Assembly: GCF_017312405.1 (NCBI RefSeq)
Contig: NZ_BLTG01000009.1
Span: 358-64,357, forward strand
Reading direction: 5' to 3'
Source: Mycobacterium sp. PO1
Lineage (GTDB): Bacteria; Actinomycetota; Actinomycetes; Mycobacteriales; Mycobacteriaceae
DNA length: 64,000 nt
The position numbers and the translations under genes were made by a program. Shown piece after piece: positions 12,190-20,928 of the stretch (its first letter is position 1; every line of letters starts with the position of its first letter). The notes below the pieces were generated by a model. That model was given only the letters and a program-made list of their open reading frames with translations. It was not told where the DNA came from and did not search any database.

Positions 12190-13548
12190 TTAGGTTTCGA
12201 TCAGGCCGAACATCTGCTCGGCGATCGACAGCAGCCACGCGGCCGCGGTCTGGCTGCGGTATTCGGGCCAGTTCGACTGCAGGCTGACCACCCAGCCCTG
12301 ACCGGTGTGATCGACGGCGTACCAGCTGAACGTCAGGTCACCGGGTAGGTTGCCGGCCTTCGCGCCGATGTAGGGCCATTTCGTGCGATCGAGGTCGATG
12401 CCTGGCACGAACGACAGGATGTCCTTGACGGGGGCCGCAGCTCCCACAGCGGCGCTCTGCAGCGCGGCGTGCAACCGGCAGATGTCGGCGGCGCTGGCGT
12501 ACCACTCGGCGCCGATGGCCGAGGCGGGGGTGTGGGTGCGTTCGGGGTCGGGCTGGTACGGGCGCGTGTTGGTCTGCTGCAGCAGCTGCGCGCGTCCCTG
12601 CGGTGACGCCTTCTTCCACTCGTCGCGCAGGTCGGGCTCGCCCCAGCCGACCGAGAACATCTCGTGCATGGTCGGGAACGGCGTCATGCTGGTGGGGTCG
12701 TGGTGCCCGGCGGCGACCAGTGCGCGCTCGATGGCGCCCGGCCCGAGCCGGCCGATCAACAGATCGGTGGCCATGTTGTCGCTCGCCGAGATCATCTGCT
12801 GCGCCGCCTCGCGCACGCTCACTTCAGTTCCCGGCGGCGCCTTGTCGAAGCCCGAGGAGCCGACCGCCTTCGCTTCTTTGGTGATGGTCAGCTGATCCGA
12901 CCAGGCCAGCGTGCCGGCTTTCACCGCGTCGGCGACCGCGAGCAGCACGTACAGCTTGAAGATCGATGCCAGCGGCAGCGACATGTCGGTGTTGGTGCCC
13001 GCCACCTTGGCGCAGCGCCCGTCGTCGACCCGGGCGACCTGATACGAGTACCGCGCTCCAGAGCTGCTCAGCTCGGCGTCGACGTCGGCCCAGTCGTCGA
13101 TCTGCGGCCGGACCAGGGTGACGTTGAAGCGGTCGACCATCCCGGCGTCATCGGTGCGCAGGGTGATCGTCTGACCGACCCCGTAGGACGTGACGACGTC
13201 GAGGGTCGCGTTGCCGGCGCCGATGTCGACGTCGGTGACGGTGAACGGTCGGTCCCACCACATCCTGTCGAGCGTGACGCCGACGTGTTCGACGATGTCC
13301 GGAGCGGCCAGCGTGCGGATGCCGACCTCGCCGATCGGCCAGTCGCTGTTGAGCATGTCCATGGTCTGCTTGGCACGCAGACCCTGCGGAGTGTTGATCT
13401 GGATGGGTGCGCCGTAGCTGCCGTCGGCAGGAGCCGGTCGGGGGCCGGCGCACGCGCAGGCCAGGGCGGCGACGAGGGCGAGCGCGACCGTCAGCCTCGC
13501 CCGGCGCCGGACCCCGGCCGCGTCACGCCGAGGTGTCAGTCCCTGCAA
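12190..13548 (-). CDS. lpqF: lipoprotein with serine beta-lactamase/transpeptidase-like domain, LpqF
   Basis: Exported protein with a class A beta-lactamase-like domain; function unproven. Motifs: SxxK as SIFK within SLPLASIFKLYVL, SDN as ASDNMATDLL, and a KTG-equivalent KAG in GAKAGNLPG. A hydrophobic signal followed by ALACACAG gives a relaxed lipobox. I start at TTG 13548, giving 452 residues and a short basic n-region; GTG 13584 (464 residues) is an alternative. Both overlap the mhuD 3' end, so the genes are coupled. It corresponds to Rv3593. Hydrolysis of a beta-lactam is not implied. Confidence 0.8.
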   Translation of the reverse strand: MQGLTPRRDAAGVRRRARLTVALALVAALACACAGPRPAPADGSYGAPIQINTPQGLRAKQTMDMLNSDWPIGEVGIRTLAAPDIVEHVGVTLDRMWWDRPFTVTDVDIGAGNATLDVVTSYGVGQTITLRTDDAGMVDRFNVTLVRPQIDDWADVDAELSSSGARYSYQVARVDDGRCAKVAGTNTDMSLPLASIFKLYVLLAVADAVKAGTLAWSDQLTITKEAKAVGSSGFDKAPPGTEVSVREAAQQMISASDNMATDLLIGRLGPGAIERALVAAGHHDPTSMTPFPTMHEMFSVGWGEPDLRDEWKKASPQGRAQLLQQTNTRPYQPDPERTHTPASAIGAEWYASAADICRLHAALQSAAVGAAAPVKDILSFVPGIDLDRTKWPYIGAKAGNLPGDLTFSWYAVDHTGQGWVVSLQSNWPEYRSQTAAAWLLSIAEQMFGLIET

Positions 13549-13852
13549 CGTCGAGCACAACCTCGAACTCCAGCAGCGATGCACCTTTGGCGACGGGATT
13601 GGCCCGCTCGCCGGCGTGCGCTTCGATGGCCGGCCCGGTCGCCCAGGCCTGGAAAGCTTCCTCGGACTCCCACTGGGTGACGACGAAGTAGCGGTCTTCG
13701 CCCTTGATGGGGCGCAGCAGCTGGAAACCCAGGAAGCCGGGCTGATTGTCGACGGCGTGGGCGCGGTGGGCGAACCGCTTCTCCAGCTCCGGGCCGGCGT
13801 CGGGCGGGACCTCGATTGCGTTGATCTTCACCACGGGGGTCTGGCTTGCCAT
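13523..13852 (-). CDS. mhuD: heme-degrading monooxygenase MhuD
   Basis: IsdG/ABM-fold enzyme that opens heme and releases iron, forming mycobilin-type products in mycobacteria. The product is 109 residues from ATG 13852 (MASQTPVVKINAIEVPPDAG). The conserved features are the asparagine in VVKINAIEV, the heme-ligand histidine in AHRAHAVDNQPGF, and FVVTQWESEEAFQAW. An upstream ATG at 13858 is also possible. It precedes and overlaps lpqF, as Rv3592 precedes Rv3593. Confidence 0.9.
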   Translation of the reverse strand: MASQTPVVKINAIEVPPDAGPELEKRFAHRAHAVDNQPGFLGFQLLRPIKGEDRYFVVTQWESEEAFQAWATGPAIEAHAGERANPVAKGASLLEFEVVLDVAGTDTSA

Positions 13853-13891
13853 GGCCATCAGGCTACCGCGTGGGGTCGGCATGATGAGCCC

Positions 13892-14683
13892 ATGGATTCC
13901 CCACCGGATGCCTCTGCGGGCACGCTGCTGACGTCACGGGCCGGGCAGGGCCGGCCGCTGGTCCTGGTGCACGGACTGATGGGGCGGGGCAGCACCTGGT
14001 CGCGTCAGGTTCCGTGGCTGGCCCGCCACGGCGAGGTGTTCACCTACGACGCGCTCTGGCACCGCGGCCGCGGCATCGACGACCCGCACCCCATCTCGAC
14101 GGAGCGTTTCGTCGCCGATCTGTCGGACGCCGTCGACGCGCTGGGACGTCCGGCGATCCTGATCGGGCATTCGATGGGTGCGCTGCATTCATGGTGTCTG
14201 GCAGCGCAGCGCCCGGAGTTGGTGGATGCCGTGGTGGTCGAGGACATGGCGCCCGACTTCCGGGGCCGCACCACCGGGCCGTGGGAACCGTGGCTGCACG
14301 CGCTGCCCGTGGAGTTCACCGCCGCTGAGCAGGTGTTCCACGAGTTCGGGCCGGTGGCCGGGCAGTACTTCCTGGAAGCGTTCGACCGCACCCCGACCGG
14401 CTGGCGGCTGCACGGGGAGACGCGGCGCTGGATCGAGATCGCCGCCGAGTGGGGAACGCGGGACTACTGGGATCAGTGGCGTGCGGTGGCGGTGCCGACG
14501 CTGCTGCTGGAGGCCGGCAACTCCGTCGCCCCGGCCGGGCAGATGCGCAGGATGGCCGATACGGGGCCTCGGACCACGTATGTGCACCTGCCCGGCGCGG
14601 GTCATCTCGTCCACGACGAGGCGCCGGGGAAATATCGGGATGCGGTCGAGACGTTTCTAACGTCGTTCACCCAGGACGCGTGA
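13892..14683 (+). CDS. alpha/beta hydrolase (Rv3591c homologue)
   Basis: Cytosolic alpha/beta-fold hydrolase of 263 residues. Visible are the oxyanion segment LVHGLMGRG, the nucleophile elbow GHSMGALH, and the catalytic histidine in GAGHLVHDE near the C-terminus. Substrate unknown. I start at ATG 13892 (MDSPPDASAGTLLTS); the frame continues upstream through the divergent mhuD gene without conservation. Its last 27 bp overlap the 3' end of the small convergent membrane-protein gene. Confidence 0.85.
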   Translation: MDSPPDASAGTLLTSRAGQGRPLVLVHGLMGRGSTWSRQVPWLARHGEVFTYDALWHRGRGIDDPHPISTERFVADLSDAVDALGRPAILIGHSMGALHSWCLAAQRPELVDAVVVEDMAPDFRGRTTGPWEPWLHALPVEFTAAEQVFHEFGPVAGQYFLEAFDRTPTGWRLHGETRRWIEIAAEWGTRDYWDQWRAVAVPTLLLEAGNSVAPAGQMRRMADTGPRTTYVHLPGAGHLVHDEAPGKYRDAVETFLTSFTQDA

Positions 14684-14914
14684 GCTCGGCCAGTGCGGGT
14701 GCTGCTCGAAGCGGGTGCGGATGGCGTCGGCGTCGTGCCGGATTCGGTAGGTGTCCGGATCGTCGTCGCCGAACAATCGGCCGCCCATCGGTGCCGCCAT
14801 CCGGAACTGGTCGAGGTGCAGCCGGCGTGAGCCCGACCGGCGCGCCACCCGGACGAGCAGCGCGGCCGCGGTGAACGCGACGGTGAGGATCAGGAAGGTC
14901 ACAGCGGTGTTCAT
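14657..14914 (-). CDS. small membrane-anchored hypothetical protein
   Basis: An 85-residue protein with one N-terminal transmembrane segment (MNTAVTFLILTVAFTAAALLV) followed by a basic stretch and a soluble tail containing GGRLFGDDDPDTYRIRHDADAIRTRF. Not assigned to any family I know. ATG 14914 is chosen because upstream sequence in the same frame is antisense to the GlxA-type regulator. It is divergent from that regulator and 3'-overlaps the hydrolase gene. Confidence 0.6.
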   Translation of the reverse strand: MNTAVTFLILTVAFTAAALLVRVARRSGSRRLHLDQFRMAAPMGGRLFGDDDPDTYRIRHDADAIRTRFEQHPHWPSSRVLGERR

Positions 14915-14974
14915 GGCAGTAATCCTGCGCTTGTATAAAATGGCGCCACCAGCGGCAGAACAGACACCCTTCGC

Positions 14975-14980
14975 TAAGAT
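14975..14980 (+). promoter_or_regulatory. -10 hexamer (TAAGAT) of the GlxA-type regulator
   Basis: TAAGAT matches TANNNT and ends 6 nt before ATG 14987, implying a leaderless transcript. No Shine-Dalgarno sequence sits at a usable distance. Confidence 0.45.
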
Positions 14981-14986
14981 GCTGCC

Positions 14987-15988
14987 ATGGCGATAAGGAG
15001 CGTGTCGGCCCTCGTGCTGGAGGGGCTGGCGGTCTTCGAGTTCGGCGTCATCTGCGAGGTGTTCGGCATCGATCGCTCGGCCGACGGCGTCCCCAATTTC
15101 GACTTCAAGGTGTGCGGACCCGAACCGGGCAAGCCGCTGCGGACCTCGGTCGGCGCGTCCCTCATTCCCGACCACGGTCTCGACGACCTGGTCGGCGCCG
15201 ATCTCGTCGCCATCCCGGCGATCGGATCGGCCGAATACCTGCCCGAGGCGTTGGACGCCGTGCGGCGGGCGGCCGCCTCCGGGTCGACGATCCTGACGGT
15301 GTGTTCGGGTGCGTTCGTCGCCGGCGCGGCCGGGCTGCTCGACGGACGTCCGTGCACCACCCACTGGATGCACGCCGACCAGCTCCAGGCCATGTATCCG
15401 ACCGCCAAGGTGGACCGCAACGTGCTCTTCGTCGACGACGGTGACCTGATCACCAGCGCCGGCACCGCCGCCGGCATCGACGCCTGCCTGCATCTGGTGC
15501 GCCGCGAGATGGGCAGTGAGATCACCAACACGATCGCGCGGCGCATGGTGGTGCCACCGCAGCGCGACGGCGGCCAGCGGCAGTACATCGACCAGCCCAT
15601 TCCGGTCCGCTGCTCCGAACGGTTCGCGCCCCACCTGGACTGGATCTTGGCGAACCTGGACAAGCCGCACACCGTGACGTCGCTGGCCCGCCGGGCTCAC
15701 ATGTCGGGGCGGACGTTCGCGCGTCGGTTCGTCGAAGAGACCGGCCGCACCCCGATGCAGTGGGTGACCGATCAGCGGGTGCTGTTCGCCCGGCGGTTAC
15801 TCGAAGAGACGACGCTGGACATCGACCGGATCGCCGACCAGTCCGGATTCGGCAACGCGACACTGCTGCGCCATCATTTCCGCCGGGTGATCGGCGTGAC
15901 GCCGTCGGACTACCGCCGCCGATTCGCGTGTGGCGCCGGCCGCGGTGTCGAAGACATCGGTGTCGAAGAAAGCGCCGTCACTGCCTGA
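14987..15988 (+). CDS. GlxA-type AraC-family transcriptional regulator with DJ-1/PfpI domain
   Basis: A 333-residue regulator. The N-terminal DJ-1/PfpI-like domain (about 5-190) keeps the nucleophile-elbow cysteine in LTVCSGAFVAG. The C-terminal AraC helix-turn-helix pair (about 220-318) reads TVTSLARRAHMSGRTFARRF and ends GVTPSDYRRRF. Members often sense small nitrogenous molecules and activate a neighbouring gene, but the ligand here is unknown. The C-terminal tail (GAGRGVEDIGVEESAVTA) is non-conserved and leads straight into a tandem repeat. Confidence 0.88.
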   Translation: MAIRSVSALVLEGLAVFEFGVICEVFGIDRSADGVPNFDFKVCGPEPGKPLRTSVGASLIPDHGLDDLVGADLVAIPAIGSAEYLPEALDAVRRAAASGSTILTVCSGAFVAGAAGLLDGRPCTTHWMHADQLQAMYPTAKVDRNVLFVDDGDLITSAGTAAGIDACLHLVRREMGSEITNTIARRMVVPPQRDGGQRQYIDQPIPVRCSERFAPHLDWILANLDKPHTVTSLARRAHMSGRTFARRFVEETGRTPMQWVTDQRVLFARRLLEETTLDIDRIADQSGFGNATLLRHHFRRVIGVTPSDYRRRFACGAGRGVEDIGVEESAVTA

Positions 15989-15990
15989 TA

Positions 15991-16062
15991 GCCGGCTCGC
16001 CGGCGTGCCTGATTGCCGGCTCGCCGGCGTGCCTGACGGCCGGCTCCCCGGGCGTGCCTGAT
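15991..16062 (+). repeat. 24-bp tandem repeat (3 copies)
   Basis: Three 24-bp units starting at 15991, 16015 and 16039. The first two read GCCGGCTCGCCGGCGTGCCT plus GATT or GACG; the third is slightly diverged. Each unit contains GCCGGC twice, so hairpins can form. It begins 3 bp after the regulator's stop codon and might serve as a terminator between convergent genes. Confidence 0.8.
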
Positions 16063-16130
16063 GGACCGCCCGCCCGGCCCGGTCACCGGCCGCCACCGAT
16101 TGCACAGTGGCGGCCGGGAGACTCGATGGA

Positions 16131-18539
16131 TCACAACGGGATGAAGCCGTTCACCCCGCCGCCGGGAGTGAGAACCGAATACCCCTGCGGCAGAACATTG
16201 TTCAGGTAAGGCGCGAGCGGCGCCAACGACGTCGTGGTGAACGCGCCGATCGTCGCATAGATCATTCCGTTGGGCGCGATATTGAGAATCCCCTCGGTCC
16301 CTTCGGTGGTGTCGGCGAGCACGCGCTGCGCGATTCCGGTGACGGGATCGAAGGCCACCAGGGACGCCTTCACCGGGACGAAGACCGTCTGGTTCTGGCC
16401 GATGGGCGCCAGCGAAACGTTGTAGCCCACGATGACGTCCTGGACGACGAAGCCCTTGACGACCGTGGGGTTTCCGGCACCGATGGCCACCGGCGCCCCC
16501 CACATGGGGCTCACCGGCAGGGTGGCCAGGAGCGTCCCGACGTCGGCGTTCCAGCGCAGGTTGCCGTCGCCGTCGAACGAGGTCATGACGTTGTTGCGGG
16601 TCAGGACGTAGACGTTGCCGCGGGCATCGGCCGCGACCGAGGCCGCCTCGGCGTTGGACTGCGTCTTCCAGACGACTTCACCGTTGCTTGTCTTGAACGC
16701 GTACAGGAAGCCGTCGTTGTCGCTGGCGTAGATCAGCCTGCCGTCGTTGGAGATGGTCGGGCTCGACCCGCTGCCCGGCCCCATCTGAGTCGCCCATGCC
16801 AACATGATCTTGCCCTCGCCGTACGGAGTGGGCGGAACATACTCGAACGCGTAGAGCGCGCCCAGGCCCTCGACTGCGTCGGTGGCTGCGACGATCACCC
16901 GGCCGTTGCGTGCCTGCACCGCAGGGGTATTCGCACTGCGGACAATTCCGCCGTAAGCGACCTGCCAGATCGGGTCGATGATCGCCGGATCCATGAAGCC
17001 GCCCGCCCACAGCGTCGGCGGCGGGTTGGTCGAGGTGCGCTCGGCCAGGGGGCCGGGGATCTGGTAGATCGGGGCGGTGTAGGCGCCGGTCTCACCGTCG
17101 ACGACGACCACCTGTCCGAACAGCGTCACTCCCAGGATCGAACCATCGTTGGTCAGCGTGGCCGTGATGAACGAGTTGATGTTTCGTGAGCCCGGTGTGA
17201 AGGGATTCTCTGCGGGCGGCGACGGCAACACGGTCACCCAACGCACGTCTCCGTCCTGGGTATAGGACCACAGTTGGTCGCCGTCGCTGACGAAGATGTT
17301 GCCGTTGCGATCGATGATCGGACTCGACAACACCGCGGCAGAGTCGACGCTCTCCATGCCGCTCCATGCCGCCGACTCCCAGACGATATTGCCCTCGGGG
17401 TCGATGACGTGAAGGTTCGCCGCGCCCGCCGCCAGGCCGGTGGTCACGACGATGTTGCCGTTGGGCAGGATCGTCGGTGCTGCGAGGATGCCGGCACCCA
17501 GCAGCGCCTCCCATCGGCTGTAGTCCTCGGCCGGAGTCACGCCGAGTTGTTCCTTGCGGTTGGCTGGATCACCGTGCAGAGTCACCCAGCCCGTGTCGGC
17601 ATAAGGCAGCGCCGGCAGTAAGCCGATGTCGGTCAGGACGCCGCGCGTCACCGACGAGACCGCGAAGACGGTTGACCGGATCGGGTCGAAGAGGGTCTGC
17701 AGCGGAGTTTCGACGATCATTCGCAGCACGTTTTTGACCGCTGAATAGGTATGGGGCGCAAGGCTGAACAGAAAGTCGTCGATCGCGGTGAGCACGGGGA
17801 AGTTCCACGCGGGTGCGACATCGGTCTCGACGGTCGATGACAATGCGGGCTCCCCCGCGGAAACGTCCGTTGCGTCAGCAGGTTCTGAAACTGACTCCTG
17901 CTGTCCGAGTTCGCGCCGGGAGTAGGCGGCCATCGCCCAGGAGGCCGGAGACTGTAGCGGCGGGGTCGACGGTGCGTCCGTGGGCGACCCCGGGGTCACC
18001 TCGACCTCCACCTCGACCGCCGGGTCGGCCCCGGGCGCTGCCGAACCGTCCTCGACGTTCTCCTCGGCCGGGGAGGCATCATCTGCGACCGGAAGGTCGA
18101 TCGTCTCCTCGCCGACCGCGTCGTCGACGTCCTCCTCGATGACCTCGTCGACAGTTTCGGCTTCGTCCTGCGCGGCTTCGCTCTCGAGTTCGGCTTCGAG
18201 TTCGGCGTCGGCTTCGAGTTCGGCGTCTGCCTCGGCCTCGTCTGCCTCGGTGTCTGCGTCCGAGTCGCCCGCCTGGGTGCTGTCCTGGGAGGAGTCGCCG
18301 TCACTGTCGGCTGAGGAGTTATCCGACGGGTCGGTGGATGTAGACGAGTCTGCTGAACTCGAGGCGCTCGGGGCAGAGGTCTCGGAGTCGGCATACGCGA
18401 CACCCGGCACGGCCAGGGCGGCGCCGACGCCGAGGAACAAGGCGAGTGCGCCGATCCGGCCGACGAACGCCGACGGTCGGGCGCGGCCTGCCGATCCGGG
18501 TTCGCCTTCGCGGTCGGCTGTGACCAGTCTTGCTGCCAT
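16131..18539 (-). CDS. secreted acidic PQQ-like beta-propeller protein
   Basis: An 802-residue exported protein. A signal peptide (residues about 25-50) ends at AYA before DSETS. Residues 52-200 are low complexity, rich in Ser, Asp, Glu and Ala with repeated ADAELE and EVEVEV. After a linker, residues about 320-790 hold PQQ-like propeller blades (for example NGNIVVTTG, NGNIFVSDGDQLWSYTQDGDVRW, GFLYAFKTSNGEVVWKT). It may act as a surface scaffold; no enzyme residues are evident. ATG 18539 follows GAGGAG. A TetR gene lies upstream in the same direction, with a large palindrome between them. Confidence 0.75.
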   Translation of the reverse strand: MAARLVTADREGEPGSAGRARPSAFVGRIGALALFLGVGAALAVPGVAYADSETSAPSASSSADSSTSTDPSDNSSADSDGDSSQDSTQAGDSDADTEADEAEADAELEADAELEAELESEAAQDEAETVDEVIEEDVDDAVGEETIDLPVADDASPAEENVEDGSAAPGADPAVEVEVEVTPGSPTDAPSTPPLQSPASWAMAAYSRRELGQQESVSEPADATDVSAGEPALSSTVETDVAPAWNFPVLTAIDDFLFSLAPHTYSAVKNVLRMIVETPLQTLFDPIRSTVFAVSSVTRGVLTDIGLLPALPYADTGWVTLHGDPANRKEQLGVTPAEDYSRWEALLGAGILAAPTILPNGNIVVTTGLAAGAANLHVIDPEGNIVWESAAWSGMESVDSAAVLSSPIIDRNGNIFVSDGDQLWSYTQDGDVRWVTVLPSPPAENPFTPGSRNINSFITATLTNDGSILGVTLFGQVVVVDGETGAYTAPIYQIPGPLAERTSTNPPPTLWAGGFMDPAIIDPIWQVAYGGIVRSANTPAVQARNGRVIVAATDAVEGLGALYAFEYVPPTPYGEGKIMLAWATQMGPGSGSSPTISNDGRLIYASDNDGFLYAFKTSNGEVVWKTQSNAEAASVAADARGNVYVLTRNNVMTSFDGDGNLRWNADVGTLLATLPVSPMWGAPVAIGAGNPTVVKGFVVQDVIVGYNVSLAPIGQNQTVFVPVKASLVAFDPVTGIAQRVLADTTEGTEGILNIAPNGMIYATIGAFTTTSLAPLAPYLNNVLPQGYSVLTPGGGVNGFIPL

Positions 18540-18566
18540 CGATGCTCCTCATCTGCACTTACGCAC

Positions 18567-18589
18567 TGTCATTACAGTCTGTAAAGACA
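18567..18589. promoter_or_regulatory. 23-bp palindrome, candidate TetR operator
   Basis: TGTCATTACAG (18567-18577), a central T, then CTGTAAAGACA (18579-18589): 11-bp arms with one mismatch. It lies 28 bp upstream of the propeller-protein start and 88 bp after the TetR stop. Size and symmetry suit a TetR-family dimer or a promoter repressor. Confidence 0.6.
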
Positions 18590-18676
18590 AGCGGAATGTA
18601 GCAAGGGTCACACTTCTGCACAAGAGAAATCGACATCACATTGACGTTCGCGTAAGGCGGCGGCCGCCGCCCGCGG

Positions 18677-19273
18677 TCAACTGCCGTCAGGCCGCGAGGT
18701 CAACCCGTAAAGCAGCACGTCGCAGAGCTTCTCGGCATACGTGTCGAGGTCGTCGACATCTCGAATGCACAGCGCATGGATCGCTGCGCCGGCAATGATG
18801 TCCAGCACGACATCGGCGTCGACGTCGCGAAAGATCTCAGGATTGCGGGACAAGAGTTCTGACAACCCGGCCGCGACAGTGGAGGAGTGCCGTTCCTGCA
18901 GCTTGCCGCGCAGTTCCTCGTCGGTCCGCATGTCGGACATCAAGCCGGGCAGTGCCTCCCGCGCCGGCGCGAGCGCCATGTGCCCGAGCACGCCCCGTAA
19001 GGCGCCGGCGATGACCTTGATCGGATTGCGGGATGTCGTCTGCACCTGCTCGGCGTCGTCTGGGTATACGGCGTCGTAGACAAGGTGCGCCTTGGACGGC
19101 CACCGACGATAGATCGTCGGACGGGCGACCCCTGCGGCCTCGGCAATGCCGTCGATCGACGTGCCTCGATAGCCGCGCTCGCTGAGCAGCCGTCGAGTCG
19201 CCTCGAACACCGCCGTGTCGATCTTCGGATCGCGATAGGGCCCCAGTCGGTGTTTGGCGTCAGAGCGCGCCAT
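18677..19273 (-). CDS. TetR-family transcriptional regulator
   Basis: A 198-residue repressor. The N-terminal helix-turn-helix reads RGTSIDGIAEAAGVARPTIYRRWPSKAHL, typical of TetR; the C-terminal ligand domain is unassigned. ATG 19273 follows GGGGAGG at ideal distance; a TTG one codon earlier is less likely. It lies upstream of, and in the same direction as, the secreted propeller gene, which is its most likely target through the palindrome at 18567-18589. Confidence 0.88.
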   Translation of the reverse strand: MARSDAKHRLGPYRDPKIDTAVFEATRRLLSERGYRGTSIDGIAEAAGVARPTIYRRWPSKAHLVYDAVYPDDAEQVQTTSRNPIKVIAGALRGVLGHMALAPAREALPGLMSDMRTDEELRGKLQERHSSTVAAGLSELLSRNPEIFRDVDADVVLDIIAGAAIHALCIRDVDDLDTYAEKLCDVLLYGLTSRPDGS

Positions 19274-19309
19274 CAAACCTCCCCGGGTATCGATTGCACT
19301 ACCAGTGTG

Positions 19310-20218
19310 TCACGGCAAGGGGTCGCCCTCGCCACACAGCGCGAAGCGCCCGTCGGCAGTCTGCTCGACCAGTCCGTCTACCAGCAGCGAGTCCAGCGCA
19401 CGGTCCCGCTGGGCCGGGTCGGTGGTCCAGGCGACGTCCAGATCCGCGCGACTGACCGGGGAGCTGCTGGCGCGCAGAACGTCGAGCAACCGGCCCCGGA
19501 CCTGACGGTCGGTACCGGCGTACTTCTGCACGCGGCGCGGCGCCGCGGTGCCCGCCGGGAAGCCCAGCGCACGCCACGCGCAGTGACTCAACGGACACAC
19601 GCCGCAGCGCGGTGCCCTGGCGGTGCACACCGTGGCACCCAACTCCATGACGGCGACCGAGAAGACCGGCGCGCGTTCATCATCGGGCAGCAGTGCGCCG
19701 ACATCCTCGAGGTCGCGCCGCGACGGTGAGCCGGCATCGGGCAGGCCGTGCACGGCCCGGGCCACGACCCGGCGCACGTTGGTGTCGACGACGGGCACCC
19801 GCTGGCGGTAGGCGAAACAGGCCACCGCCCGCGCCGTGTACGTCCCGATCCCCGGCAGCGTCAGCAACGTCTCGACGTCGTCGGGAACCACGTCGTCATA
19901 GCGGGTGGCGATCACTTCGGCGCACTCGTGCAGACGTTTGGCCCGGCGCGGATAGCCGAGCTTGCCCCACGCCCGCACCACCGCGGCGGCCCCGGCGTCC
20001 GCAGTCGCCGAGGGGGTCGGCCAGCGGGCCACCCAGTCGCGCCAGATGGGGTCCACCCGCGCCACCGGGGTCTGCTGCAACATGAACTCGCTGACCAGGA
20101 TCTGCCAGGCCGAAACGCCCGGTCGACGCCACGGCAGATCCCGCTGGGCGACGGAATACCACCCGAGCAACTCCTCCGGATCGATCATCGATACCCGCTG
20201 AGGCAGAATGTCGGCCAT
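19310..20218 (-). CDS. mutY: adenine DNA glycosylase MutY
   Basis: Removes adenine mispaired with 8-oxoguanine. The 302-residue protein has the helix-hairpin-helix LTLPGIGTYTARAVACF followed by the catalytic aspartate in VDTNVRR, and the 4Fe-4S ligands C-x6-C-x2-C-x5-C in CTARAPRCGVCPLSHC. The C-terminal recognition domain is short, as in mycobacteria. The start ATG 20218 gives MADILPQRV, resembling the MPHILP start I recall for the M. tuberculosis protein. This start overlaps the canB start in one CATG; ATG 20188 is an alternative. Confidence 0.94.
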   Translation of the reverse strand: MADILPQRVSMIDPEELLGWYSVAQRDLPWRRPGVSAWQILVSEFMLQQTPVARVDPIWRDWVARWPTPSATADAGAAAVVRAWGKLGYPRRAKRLHECAEVIATRYDDVVPDDVETLLTLPGIGTYTARAVACFAYRQRVPVVDTNVRRVVARAVHGLPDAGSPSRRDLEDVGALLPDDERAPVFSVAVMELGATVCTARAPRCGVCPLSHCAWRALGFPAGTAAPRRVQKYAGTDRQVRGRLLDVLRASSSPVSRADLDVAWTTDPAQRDRALDSLLVDGLVEQTADGRFALCGEGDPLP

Positions 20219-20837
20219 GCCCAACACGAATCCGTTGACCGCCTGGAAAGCACTCAAGGAGGGTAACGAGCGCTTCGTCGCAGGCAAGCCGATGCACCCC
20301 AGCCAGAGCATCGAGCATCGGGCCAGCTTGGCAGCGGCCCAGAAGCCGACCGCCGTCGTGTTCGGCTGCGCCGACAGCCGGGTGGCCGCCGAGATCATCT
20401 TCGACCAGGGACTGGGCGACATGTTCGTGGTCCGCACCGCCGGTCACGTGATCGACAGCGCCGTCCTCGGCTCGATCGAGTACGCCGTCCTGGTCCTGAA
20501 CGTGCCGCTGATCGTGGTACTCGGCCACGACAGCTGCGGCGCCGTGGGAGCCACGCTGGCCGCACTGGACGAAGGGGCGGTTCCGCCGGGATATGTCCGT
20601 GACGTCGTCGAACGGGTGACGCCGTCCATCCTGCTCGGCCGTCGCGACGGTCTGGAGCGCGTCGACGAGTTCGAGGCCCGCCACGTCACCGAGACCGGCA
20701 AGCAACTGCTGAGCCGCTCGACCGCGATCGCCGAGGCGGTGCGGGAAGGACGGTTGGCCATCGCCGGTCTGACCTATCAGCTGGCCGACGGCAAGGTCGT
20801 GCTGCGCGACCATATAGGCGATATCGGCGAGAGCTGA
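20217..20837 (+). CDS. canB: beta-class carbonic anhydrase
   Basis: Interconverts CO2 and bicarbonate (Rv3588c homologue). The 206-residue protein shows the zinc ligands and catalytic dyad in GCADSRV and HDSCGAV. I choose ATG 20217 (MPNTNPLTAWKALKEGNERF) because the family begins this way; ATG 20208 (MSAMPNT) is the alternative. The start codon overlaps that of the divergent mutY, leaving no space for a conventional leader on either side. Confidence 0.95.
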   Translation: MPNTNPLTAWKALKEGNERFVAGKPMHPSQSIEHRASLAAAQKPTAVVFGCADSRVAAEIIFDQGLGDMFVVRTAGHVIDSAVLGSIEYAVLVLNVPLIVVLGHDSCGAVGATLAALDEGAVPPGYVRDVVERVTPSILLGRRDGLERVDEFEARHVTETGKQLLSRSTAIAEAVREGRLAIAGLTYQLADGKVVLRDHIGDIGES

Positions 20838-20849
20838 GCTAGGTCCTCT

Positions 20850-20872
20850 GCTCTTCGCGCGAGCGCTCATCG
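20850..20872 (-). repeat. single copy of a dispersed GAGCGCT-GCGCGA repeat
   Basis: On the minus strand, this 23-bp stretch differs at only 3 positions from the core of the 33-bp repeat inside ispF (26314-26412). It lies just after canB. Suggests a dispersed short element. Confidence 0.5.
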
Positions 20873-20916
20873 CCGACACGCCGGGCAACGTCGAACAAAG
20901 GCACGTGACGTGCCCT

Positions 20917-20922
20917 TACCGT
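20917..20922 (+). promoter_or_regulatory. -10 hexamer (TACCGT) before the Rv3587c-like gene
   Basis: TACCGT fits TANNNT and ends 6 nt before GTG 20929, again implying a leaderless message and supporting that start codon. Confidence 0.45.
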
Positions 20923-20928
20923 GATCTC

